NCBI GenBank assembly: GCA_039000515.1
Contig: JBCFYV010000012.1
Coordinates: forward strand, 9,545,486 to 9,609,485
DNA length: 64,000 nucleotides
Direction of reading: 5' to 3'
Source of the DNA: Timema cristinae
Lineage: Eukaryota > Arthropoda > Insecta > Phasmatodea > Timematidae
The notes under the pieces are model-generated. The model was not told the DNA's origin, did no database searches, and saw only the letters and a list, made by a program, of their open reading frames with translations. A program made the translations under genes and the position numbers. Below, one piece after another: positions 56,120 to 64,000 of this stretch; within the stretch, counting starts at the first letter, position 1, and each line of letters begins with the position of its first letter.

Positions 56120-56270
56120 ATTGACGAATATATTTGGATTGGATTGCTGGTGATGGAGAGTTCGACTCGAGGCTCGATAACAATTGTCTCAGTTGCGCCT
56201 GGATGATTTTCCACTACCCTCACGCTGACGGGGTACACTTCCTCTAAAACAGCTCTTCTCATACCCACTT
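56120..56270 (+). mobile_element. SINE2 remnant
   Basis: GGATTGCTGGTGATGGAGAG, TTCGACTCGAGGCTCG, GATTTTCCACTACCC and GGGGTACACTTCCTCTAA. Head and tail are lost. The next SINE2 follows directly. Confidence 0.58.
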
Positions 56271-56274
56271 TAGT

Positions 56275-56505
56275 GATCAACGGTCTAAGGCATAACTTTC
56301 GTCTTAGGACTTGCCTGCTGATGAACCGGAGATCGGGTTTTTAATTCCAGGTAAGCGTACTGAGGTGTTTTCTTCCAAAAATGGAATTGCACTCTACCTC
56401 CACGCAAATGGGGGTACACTTAATTTAAATTCAACTATCCTGATCCCTAAATTACTAGCTTAGTTATCATGAACAGGTAGTAAGACGTGGTGCTAACTAA
56501 AATAT
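56275..56505 (+). mobile_element. SINE2, nearly complete
   Basis: GATCAACGGTCTAAGGCATAA (head), GCCTGCTGATGAACCGGAGATC, a worn B box, CACGCAAATGGGGGTACACTT, then the tail TCATGAACAGGTAGTAAGAC and GTGGTGCTAAC. Confidence 0.72.
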
Positions 56506-56631
56506 AAAAACTCTCCTCATCGCTGCCTTTAAATTAAGCCATAAAACGCCTTTTCCTAACATAAAAACTAAAACTAAATTAATGTAACTGGTTTGACCTA
56601 CTTTACAGATAGTCAACATCTAATGATCCAC

Positions 56632-56860
56632 TTTGGTGGTTACGTGGTCTAACGCACTAATCTTGTGTGTGTGGATGGGCAGATTGGGGTTCGAGCCAAG
56701 TCAGGTGCACTGAGGGTTTTCCCTAAATGGTTTTACACTCTCCCTTCACTCAAATGTGGACGCACTTCCTCTAAATTAAACCTTTCCCCTAATCAAAACT
56801 CATTATTGTAATTAGTACATAGCATATAACCTGAACAGAAAGTATAGTTCGGTGCAGAAA
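56632..56860 (+). mobile_element. SINE2, nearly complete
   Basis: CACTTTGGTGGTTACGTGG, TCTAACGCACTAATCTTG, B box GGGGTTCGAGCCAAG, AATGGTTTTACACTCTCCC, ACTTCCTCTAAATTAAACC, then the tail ATAACCTGAACAGAAAGTAT and GGTGCAGAAAT. It is the third of three consecutive plus-strand copies. Confidence 0.72.
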
Positions 56861-56884
56861 TAAAACTAGATATAATGATATGCT

Positions 56885-56970
56885 CGCTGTTTTAAGCCAA
56901 GTTAGTTTGTAAGTTGAGCGCTGATAGAGTCATTGCTTTATAAAATTCTTGTTAATTACAACGATAAAAA
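56885..56970 (+). mobile_element. SINE3 3' fragment
   Basis: AGCCAAGTTAGTTTGTAAGTTG and GCGCTGATAGAGTCATT match the SINE3 3' part, then it decays. Confidence 0.45.
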
Positions 56971-56974
56971 ATGT

Positions 56975-58255
56975 GGCACATTTGAACTCTTATGGGAAAA
57001 AAGTATTGTCCAAACTGTCACTAAACCTGTTTTAAATGGCCTTTTAAAGTAATTATCAAGTCAAGATACTGTCACTTCTAATTGGTATGATACTTTATAA
57101 TTGTAGCTAATATTAGTACCAAGCTCAGATAAAATTTTCTGTCATTAATATATATCCAAGTTTAATTTTATATCAAGGATGTCTTGATTACATTGATATT
57201 TTTGACATTTAAATGTATGTGACCATACTTATGACGTAGATACATGCAAAAAGGGAGGTTATTTTTAGGGGGAGAGTGGTGTTATTATTCTCAAAAGCGA
57301 TGATATTATAAGCTGAAAGCGATATTATTTACGTAAATACTAGTCGAATTGGTATTCGCTAAAAAAAACTATGATACAACTATCTAAATTTTTCGTTCAT
57401 ATTGTGTATTTAACTATTTATTACCATATTTAGAGGAAAATCAAATATGAATATGCACAAAACATTTCACGCTTAGTAATATCAAACTCGATATATCAAT
57501 ATCAATACCTTTGAGTCTTAAAATTAGCAATGTCGAAATAATCGATTATCAACATAGGCTTAGATCAAACAATAATAACACTGAAACATGTCGTCATAGA
57601 AGACTAAACTACTATCAAATAAAAGAAGGGAATAAAATTTAAGAAGATATTTTAATTTTGCCAAATATGACCGCCTGTAGCAAGGTCCATATATATTAAT
57701 GTCCTTGCTTTTACATAGCGTGGAATATTTTAAAGGCTGTAAAAAAAGAATATATCCATCCAATTTAAATATCGTAATGTGCAAAAGTAGAAATCTTGAT
57801 TTATAATACTAGCCTCAGATTAAAAAAATAGCTTGAATATCCTCACTCATTTTTCCTGTGATCCATTTCATACCCATAAAATATTTAAAAACAGATAATA
57901 TTCGTATAAACGGCAGGTCTAGATTAGTGCTATCACCAGTGACCACGTTGAAAATTATATTGCATGATGTGTTATTTGCCAAATTACAAAGAAATGATGC
58001 TTATTTAGAAAAAAAGCTTAAATTCATGTAATTCCTGTGAAAACAGTAGAATTCATGTAAAGATTTGTTTTATCACAAACGCGAATTTTGCATATCCATA
58101 GAGTTATGATACTTTGAGAAAATTTCTTAATACTACGTATATAAAGCTAACATATTAGTAAAGAGTTTTCAAAATTAACTGTTAAATATCATTGTTAAAG
58201 ATATTGATTAAGAAAAGATATATTGTCATCACAACAAATTAGATTTTTGTTTCAA
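56975..58255. other. AT-rich stretch; possible MITE scrap at 57195-57250
   Basis: No gene. The words TACATTGATATTTTTGACATT and CTTATGACGTAGATACATG weakly resemble the ATTGGTATTGATA family. The 74-codon minus-strand frame (57560-57784) is AT-rich and shows no domain. Confidence 0.4.
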
Positions 58256-58348
58256 ACCAAAATTAGCCATTAATTAACAATTAATGGGCTTAGATAACGA
58301 CCTATAGGGCTCACCTTATAAGTGCTATTGAGAGAAAGTAATTTTGGA

Positions 58349-58537
58349 TTACGAGAAGTCCGAGAAGGGATCAAGGGCAAATTTGCAAGAAATTTTGCTA
58401 TTGAAAATATTAAAAACAAAAAGGGCATCACAATAAAGTTCACGTGAGAAGTGAGTTTGGAGCCCTGAGGTTTCGAATTCTATCATTATCATAATAAATC
58501 CGGTTAATAAAGAATGTATCATAGCACGCATTGACAA
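58349..58537 (-). pseudogene. C-terminal fragment of the LINE ORF2
   Basis: 62 codons with ELYCDALFVFNIFNSKISC and KFALDPFSDFS, corresponding to the region after the RT thumb in Jockey-type proteins, where a D.LF..KI.NG.I-type segment is usual. It lies in line with and downstream of the RT core on the same strand, separated from it by frameshifts. Confidence 0.6.
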
Positions 58538-58834
58538 ATGTTTTTTGAACGTTTTCTAACCTAAGAGAGTTATGTTAAGGTAATAGAATTCCAACCAACA
58601 GTAGCATATTCTAACTTAGATCTAACCAGGGCGTAGTACAGACATAAAAAACAGTCAACTTTCTTAAATGATGACGTAATAAATTTAATAAGTCCAAGTA
58701 ATTTCAATGATTGGGAAATTACATGGTGAACATGAAAGCGTAAAAAAGTTTTTTATCCAGTAGAACACCAAGATCATTAATATAAAGGGGGCGAACTATG
58801 TTTTCATTGCCAATTTATATGTAAAAAAAAAGGA

Positions 58835-59293
58835 TTAGTTTTCTAGTAAAATATATAGATTTGGTCTTAGATTTATTAATAGATATTCCATTTTTAAAGA
58901 CCAATGTATAATACCATTTACATCGTTTTGTAAATCTATACAATCTGCAATTGATTTGATCATTTTAAATAACTTTACGTCATCAGCAAAGAGTAAATAA
59001 CTATATGAGTTCAAATATCTACCAATGTCATCAATAAATACATTAAAGAGAAGAGGACCTAAATTAGACCTTTGGTATGCCACAGGGGCTAAAAATGTAT
59101 TAGAGGTGTGTGAATCAATTTTAATAGTGAATGATATTTCATGCAAATAACTGCTGAACCAATTTACATATGAGTGAGAAAGGCCGAAATTACCAAGCTT
59201 TAGAGAGAATAATACTATGCTGACATAAGTCAAATGTTTTACTTTGGTCAAAATAATAGCATCAACCTGACCTTGGGCAGAGACTCGAGGCAC
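58835..59293 (-). pseudogene. Reverse-transcriptase core of the LINE, longest open piece
   Basis: 152 codons. Residues about 30-60 (SLKLGNFGLSHSYVNWFSSYL) correspond to the RT segment before the QGS box. The usual GVPQGS reads AYQRSN here, so a key motif is mutated. FVIDDI-type wording follows as LFNVFIDDI, and YLLFADDVKLFK keeps both catalytic aspartates. The start codon is not meaningful because the true frame continues upstream after a frameshift. Confidence 0.88.
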
Positions 59294-60136
59294 AACATGC
59301 CCAAGAAATTCTACTAAATTAGTGATAGTAGATTTATTTTTTATAAAGCCATGTTGATTAACTGAAAGTTTATTTTTAAGGTGGTGGAAAGTATGCTTAT
59401 GTATGATTTTCTCGAATACTTTGGAGAAAGTGTTTAAGAGGGAAATTGGTCTATAATCACAAGCATTTGTTTTTGCCCCTTTTTATAAATAGGTATGACA
59501 ACAGATTGTTTCATGTAAGAGGAAAAGTTTCATTTGATAGGCTAATGTTAAAGATATAGGCTAAAAAAGGGATAAAAATGCTGGCACAACCTTTAACAAT
59601 AAAACTTGGAATTCTTCCATCTGTCCTGGCACATCTAGAAGAACTCAGTTTTTTTTATAGCACTAGCAACCTCCAAGGGTGTATAGCAACATCCAAGGGT
59701 TTAATGTGGCATGGTACAAAGGCGTACTCATTTCAATAACGGGCAAGGGTAAGACAGGAAGGGCTGAATTATAAACGGAATGAAAGTAGCTCCCAAACTC
59801 ATTAGCAATTAATACAGGATCAGCAATAATCGTGCCATTAATTTATAGGTTAGACGGGGAAACTTTATTCACACAATTATTTTTAATACTTTCCAAAATT
59901 CCTTGATTTTTCATTTAATACTATTTTATATTAAGTTCACCCAATTGGTTATGTTATAATCAAAGAAGTTTTAACTAATTTACGAAAGTGGGGAAAATGT
60001 GAATGGAATACATCATTATTTGTTATTTTAAACTTTTTAGAGTTTCTTTTTCCCCCTAATATAGTATTTAAGAGTAGAATAAAACCAATTCAGATATTTG
60101 GATGAATTAAGAATAGTAATTTGAGGATTATGCGTT

Positions 60137-60138
<2 letters not shown>

Positions 60139-60168
<30 letters not shown>

Positions 60169-60180
60169 TATTATTATTAA
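60139..60180. repeat. (TAA)n / (TTA)n microsatellite
   Basis: About ten TAA units, followed by ATTATTATTA on the other phase, next to the 5' boundary of the LINE remnant. Confidence 0.9.
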
Positions 60181-60680
60181 CAAAAATAATTAAATACAAA
60201 TGTCTAATAAGTGATTTTTTTTTAAATATCTTATTTTGACTGCAATCTGTAGTGCCTAAATAGAATATTTATATTAATTGCAACAATTTGAAAAGGACTT
60301 GGGTTTTAGTCCCTATCACCCTCCCTTAATTCTGGGCCTGAACGTATATTTAAATATATATTTATATAGAGTACATAATTTTTACTCCCATTGTAAATTA
60401 TAATATTTCAAGTTAAGGAAGCCACAACTATTCATTTTCCGATCATGTATTTTCAATTTATGTAAGAGAAGCCTTAAAGGGACGTTAACGTCTACGACCT
60501 TTTTGATCGAAAAGCGATTCCACAAAAAATAAAAACTGAACAAATGGGTCCAACCTCTTTGATATTCATGAGGTCGAGATAAAAAAAAGAATTGAATATA
60601 AAGAAGAAAGGGTAAGTGGTCATATTATTTGGATAGCTTTTATCTGTAAAAAAATTAAATTGATGTCTGAATTTTTCTCG
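60181..60680. other. AT-rich stretch without a recognised feature
   Basis: No gene or repeat that I recognise. The 63-codon minus-strand frame (60492-60683) reads into the SINE tail region and shows no domain. Confidence 0.45.
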
Positions 60681-60684
60681 CATC

Positions 60685-60900
60685 GTCTTACTACCAGTTC
60701 AGGCTGTACGCATTTCATTTGTGAGACTGATCAAGGTTTAATCTAAAGGAAATGTACCCACATTTTCATAGAGCCAGAGTGAGAAACTGTCTAACTAAAA
60801 TAAACCTTCCAAACAAACAGGCAGATTGTAACTCCCCAACCTCACTGCTACAAGAAATTCAGACTAAACGTGACTAACGCTTAGTATTTGTGTCCAACGA
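60685..60900 (-). mobile_element. SINE2 with tail
   Basis: On the plus strand: CATCGTCTTACTACCAGTTC, AGGCTGTACGCATTTC (reverse of the tail), AAAGGAAATGTACCCACATT, GAGCCAGAGTGAGAAAC, AACTCCCCAACCTCACTGC. The head is diverged. Confidence 0.65.
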
Positions 60901-61084
60901 CGTTGGTTGGAAAATAATTTCGTAGTTTTACTTCCAAAACCTCCATTTGGTGAGTGACATAAAAACACATTTTTGAAAATCTATCTTCCTATTTGTCAAC
61001 CATTCTAAAAAATATGAGCGGATTGTGTTATAACAAAGTGCTTTTACTGAGAATAAATAAAGCACCCAAAATTATTATTATTAT

Positions 61085-61086
61085 TA

Positions 61087-61118
<32 letters not shown>

Positions 61119-61337
61119 GCACCACGTCTTACTACCCGTTCGGGTTATACGCACTTACGCTAATGTGTAATGGTAGGGTGATTGCGAGATGAAATGGAGG
61201 ACCTACAGTTTAACGTGGAATCCGAACCACGGTGGAAACCTGGCATTCCACACATTGACAAGATGTCTTGTCAGAGGTGTAGGAAGGGTTTGGAAATCAG
61301 ATAAATCTGTGCCGGGACCGAGGATTGAACCCCGGCC
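61085..61337 (-). mobile_element. SINE1, 5'-truncated between A and B box, with 13-bp target-site duplication
   Basis: Flanked by GCACCCAAAATTA (61072-61084 and 61338-61350). On the minus strand it starts at GGCCGGGGTTCAATCC (B box intact, A box absent), then CTTCCTACACCTCTGACAAG, CACCGTGGTTCGGATTCC, ATAACCCGAACGGGTAGTAA and GACGTGGTGCT, ending in about 15 ATT units. The copy has a clean tail and an exact duplication. Confidence 0.94.
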
Positions 61338-61350
61338 GCACCCAAAATTA

Positions 61351-61895
61351 AATTTTAATTCAATCTAGACATAGACCTGAGAGTTTTTGGAAGTAAAGAT
61401 TTATGAAATGATAAAAGTGTGAGTCCTTTGGTTAGCCATACAAAGGAATTGAATCAAATTAATGTATACCACAGTTTTTACCTAAGAATTGAACATGTAT
61501 TATATGTAAACACACTAACTTAACTTAGCTGAGTATGTCTAGTACACACGCCAATCCACAAGGCCTAGAAATCTATTAATTGGATATCAAGACAAACCCG
61601 TAAACCGATATTAAACAACTTTACAAGCCTATATAGAATCAAACGAGGACATCTCAGTCATGTCTAACAATACTCCATCTACTTAGACAAGGGAACTTCC
61701 TTTTCCATGTGACAACTCAATTAATTAGAGAGTAGCAACTTTATTAATTTAATACATCCTAATATTCAGTATTATTCTCAAAGTAATTAGATAAAGACTT
61801 AATTTTACCTTTTCATATCAAGAGAAAGAATTGTAAACGTGATTTTTTTTTTAACCTCAAGTTTATGGCGTATCTTTAAGCTTTGTATATGTCCG
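61351..61895. other. AT-rich stretch without a recognised feature
   Basis: No gene, SINE or inverted repeat that I recognise. Confidence 0.45.
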
Positions 61896-61899
61896 AATC

Positions 61900-62690
61900 C
61901 AAATAAGTGGATTTTACACATCTGTCTGTCTGTCTGTTTGGCTGTCATTCCCTGGCCACAGATCTGAAATGGTTTGATGGATTCTGTTCAAACTTGATAT
62001 CTAAATTATAAAAGAATACCTCAGGATTTATTTTAATTTTTGATCCTAGCTCTAAAATCAAGGGTAATAACAAATCAGTGCCTTTTTTGGATTCCCCATT
62101 TTTTTAGAAAATGGCTAAGTTATTTCCTTCAAAATGGATTTATAGGGAGTAATTTACCTCCCATATAAAACTGTTTACTTGGTTTTGGCTAAAAAAAATC
62201 GTTAAAAGTTACTTTACTGATAAGTTTTTTAAATTTAAATATTTTTAAAAAATGGCTTCAGCGATTTGGTTCAAAATGATGATTTGATGATTTTTTGACA
62301 TTAAAAATATCTATATATATTTATTGTTTTTCTTAATAAACATATTTTATCTTAGTTTACTGATGACAGATTTTTATAAAATTTGATTTTTTTGGAAAAT
62401 GACATTAACAATTTTATTTTTCAAAATTGGTAATAAGGAAATATTTTACATTATCTATAATTATGGATATTAGATTTTCTAAAATGAATCAAATATGAAA
62501 TTTTCATTGAAGATTTAATTCAAAATGGTTAGTTGGGAATAGTTTTCCATGCTAAATAAAAATAAGTCTTTTTCTACCAATTAAAATTAATTTTAAGGTA
62601 GTTTAAAGTAGTTTTTATTAAAATTTGAAAATATTTAAAAATATTTCAACAATTTGATTCAAAATTAATATATATTCATATATATATAAT
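61900..62690. repeat. CTGT-repeat-led decayed repeat
   Basis: It begins with CTGTCTGTCTGTCTGTTTGG at 61922, then GAAATGGTTTGATGGATTCTG and TTCAAACTTGATATC, a wording common next to CTGT tracts in arthropod repeats. AATGGCT(T/A)(C/A), TTCAAAAT(G/T)G and ATTTTTAAAAA words then recur irregularly. Non-coding. Confidence 0.4.
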
Positions 62691-62697
62691 TATATAA

Positions 62698-63181
62698 TTA
62701 TTTTATTTTGAATAATTCTATAAAGAGTTGACTTTGGTAGATTAAACTCGGTGCACAGTTCATCACGCGACTTTCCACTATCATATTCCAATAATAACTT
62801 TAATTTATCAGCGGATGTTAGAGAATTAAACTTTCGTTTCGACATTTTTTGCACTGGTATTCACTCGTTTCTCGTACAAATTCTTAAATAGTACTGATAA
62901 ACAAAGCAAGTATGGGAAAAAATTAGACTATTTGTAAACAAGCGTGTCATAACTTATCTAAACCTGATAAATTGTCTCACTTATACGGGTTATTGAGCTA
63001 CCAAGTCCCAATTATAGAGGTAAACATCGAAAAAATCTATGAAATCTAATCTCAGTTAACAAGGTCTGAAAATTCCCAGTAACAGAGGTATTTTAATGCA
63101 AAAGTGGCGGGACCTCATTGTAATTATCAATAACAGAGGTTTCTCACATATCCAGGCCCCAGTTAAACAGGGTTCACTGTG
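62698..63181 (-). mobile_element. pogo/Tigger transposon 5' end, inverted copy (484 bp)
   Basis: On the minus strand it begins with CACAGTGAACCCTGTTTAAC (terminal repeat), continues through ACCTCTGTTATTGATAATTA and GACACGCTTGTTTACAAATAG, and includes the first codons of the transposase (MSKRKFNSL, then ADKLKLLLEYDSG). It stops at IIQNKI, exactly where homology to the plus-strand copy at 63336-63819 ends. Both arms are 484 bp. It has TA outside its terminus. A few substitutions and one small indel separate the arms. Confidence 0.9.
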
Positions 63182-63221
63182 TATATATATAATATATATA
63201 TATTATTAATATATTATTATA

Positions 63222-63300
63222 CACAGTGAACCCTGTTTAACTGGGGCCTGGATATGTGAGAAACCTCTGTTATTGATAATTACAATGAGGTCCCGCCACT
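63222..63300 (+). mobile_element. pogo/Tigger terminal fragment (79 bp), third copy
   Basis: CACAGTGAACCCTGTTTAAC to GAGGTCCCGCCACT is identical in order to the first 79 bp of the plus-strand element, then breaks into AT repeats. It lies in the spacer between the two arms, in the same direction as the right arm. Confidence 0.9.
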
Positions 63301-63335
63301 TATAATATATAATATATTATATATTATATATATAT

Positions 63336-64000
63336 CACAGTGAACCCTGTTTAACTGGGGCCTGGATATGTGAGAAACCTCTGTTATTGATAATTACAAT
63401 GAGGTCCCGCCACTTTTGCATTAAAATACCTCTGTTACTGGGAATTTTCAGACCTTGTAACAGAGATTAGATTTCATAGATTTTTTCGATGTTTACCTTC
63501 TATAATTGGGACTTGGTAGCTCAATAACCCTTATAAGTGAGACAATTTATCAGGTTTAGATAAGTTATGACACGCTTGTTTACAAATAGTCTAATTTTTT
63601 TACATACTTGCTTTGTTTATCAGTACTATTTAAGAATTTGTACGAGAAACGAGTGAATACCAGTGCAAAAAATGTCGAAACGAAAGTTTAATTCTCAAAC
63701 ATCCACTGATAAATTAAAGTTATTATTTGAATATGATAGTGGAAAGTCGCGTGATGAACTGTGCACCGAGATTAATCTACCAAAGTCAACTCTTTATAGA
63801 ATTATTCAAAATAAAATAAGGAGAAAATACGTTTTCAATGTATTGACGGAAAAGGAAAACTAAAACGACTACGACCAGCAGAGTATCTTGAACTTGAAAA
63901 ATGTCTCTCGACATGGATGAAACTGGTACGGAATAAAAACATTCCAACAAGCGGCCCAATGATTAAGGAGAAAGCTCAAGAATTTGCGAGTAAGCTGCGT
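63336..64000 (+). mobile_element. pogo/Tigger transposon, 5' part, cut by the window edge
   Basis: It begins CACAGTGAACCCTGTTTAAC, a Tigger-like terminus, and has a leader of about 330 bp with ACCTCTGTTACTGGG and TCTATAATTGGGACTTGG. The transposase gene starts at 63672 and is still running when the window ends, with one frameshift. An inverted copy of the first 484 bp lies 154 bp away on the left. Confidence 0.9.
63672..64000 (+). pseudogene. pogo/Tigger transposase, N-terminal part, frameshifted
   Basis: It starts MSKRKFNSQTSTDKLKLLFE at 63672 (a GTG at 63663 is in frame, but the ATG is the natural start). Residues about 8-50 form the first helix-turn-helix (pogo/CENP-B N type): ELCTEINLPKSTLYRIIQNK. 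The frame ends at 63863. From about 63835 a second frame continues with LRPAEYLELEKCLSTWM and NIPTSGPMIKEKAQEFASKL, which matches the second DNA-binding domain of CENP-B/Tc5 type (LE..L..W......N.PISG..I.EKA..FA). So there is one frameshift near 63826-63835. The DDE catalytic domain would lie beyond the window. It would cut and paste the element at TA. Confidence 0.9.

Larger units (their letters stand above)
58260..60130 (-). mobile_element. LINE remnant, reverse-transcriptase ORF2 fragment (Jockey-like)
   Basis: Read on the minus strand across several frameshifts, the region gives the successive landmarks of a non-LTR retrotransposon ORF2: linker words (INGTIIADP, LIANEFGSYF, about 59830-59770); DGRIPSFIVKGCA and AYIFNISLSNETFP; VVIPIYKKG; DYRPISLLNTFSKVFEKII (about 59458-59400); NQHGFIKNKSTITNLVEF; the RT core in the 152-codon frame (58835-59293) with SNLGPLLFNVFIDDI and the catalytic FADD at 58979-58990; then the thumb region DLGVLLDKKLF and SKLEYATVGWNS (about 58780-58580). 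The endonuclease domain is absent, so the copy is 5'-truncated. Stops and frameshifts make it dead. A Jockey-group assignment is inferred from the motif wording. Confidence 0.9.

Overview
This is gene-poor, AT-rich nuclear DNA from an animal, most likely an insect or another arthropod. The reasons are three dispersed tRNA-derived SINE families, DNA transposons of the pogo/Tigger, hAT and PIF/Harbinger types, a Jockey-like LINE remnant, and several short CCTAA/TTAGG-type tracts like the insect telomere repeat. I could not identify a single intact host protein-coding gene. Nearly all open reading frames lie inside repeats or low-complexity DNA.

Layout: 1-893 is a complex tandem repeat of about 441 bp. 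1733-7128 is a minisatellite of 39-bp units (about 138 copies) with higher-order duplications; related tRNA-like blocks lie on both sides (about 1305-1390 and 7129-7465). A short piece resembling the mitochondrial large-subunit rRNA lies at about 7511-7610. From 8.7 kb onward the window is a mosaic of old transposons and SINEs in AT-rich DNA: hAT-type elements at 14643-14871 and 18168-19347; Harbinger-type elements at 21530-22077 and 27641-28115, the second carrying the start of a MADF-domain gene; a pogo/Tigger-like non-autonomous element at about 34381-36099 with a SINE inside it; and palindromic or inverted-repeat MITEs at 28118-28502, 37567-38363, 44870-45300 and 54301-54903. A LINE reverse-transcriptase remnant lies at 58260-60130 on the minus strand. 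The window ends in a pogo/Tigger transposon whose first 484 bp are present twice, head to head.

How the parts relate: the SINEs (tRNA head, short body, common 3' tail with the hairpin ACCCGAACGGGT, then an ATT/TAA microsatellite) need a LINE enzyme to move. Five copies carry 11-16 bp target-site duplications that can be read directly. The SINE families share the 3' tail but have different tRNA-like promoter heads. The non-autonomous DNA elements would have depended on transposases not encoded here, apart from the broken Tigger gene at the right edge.
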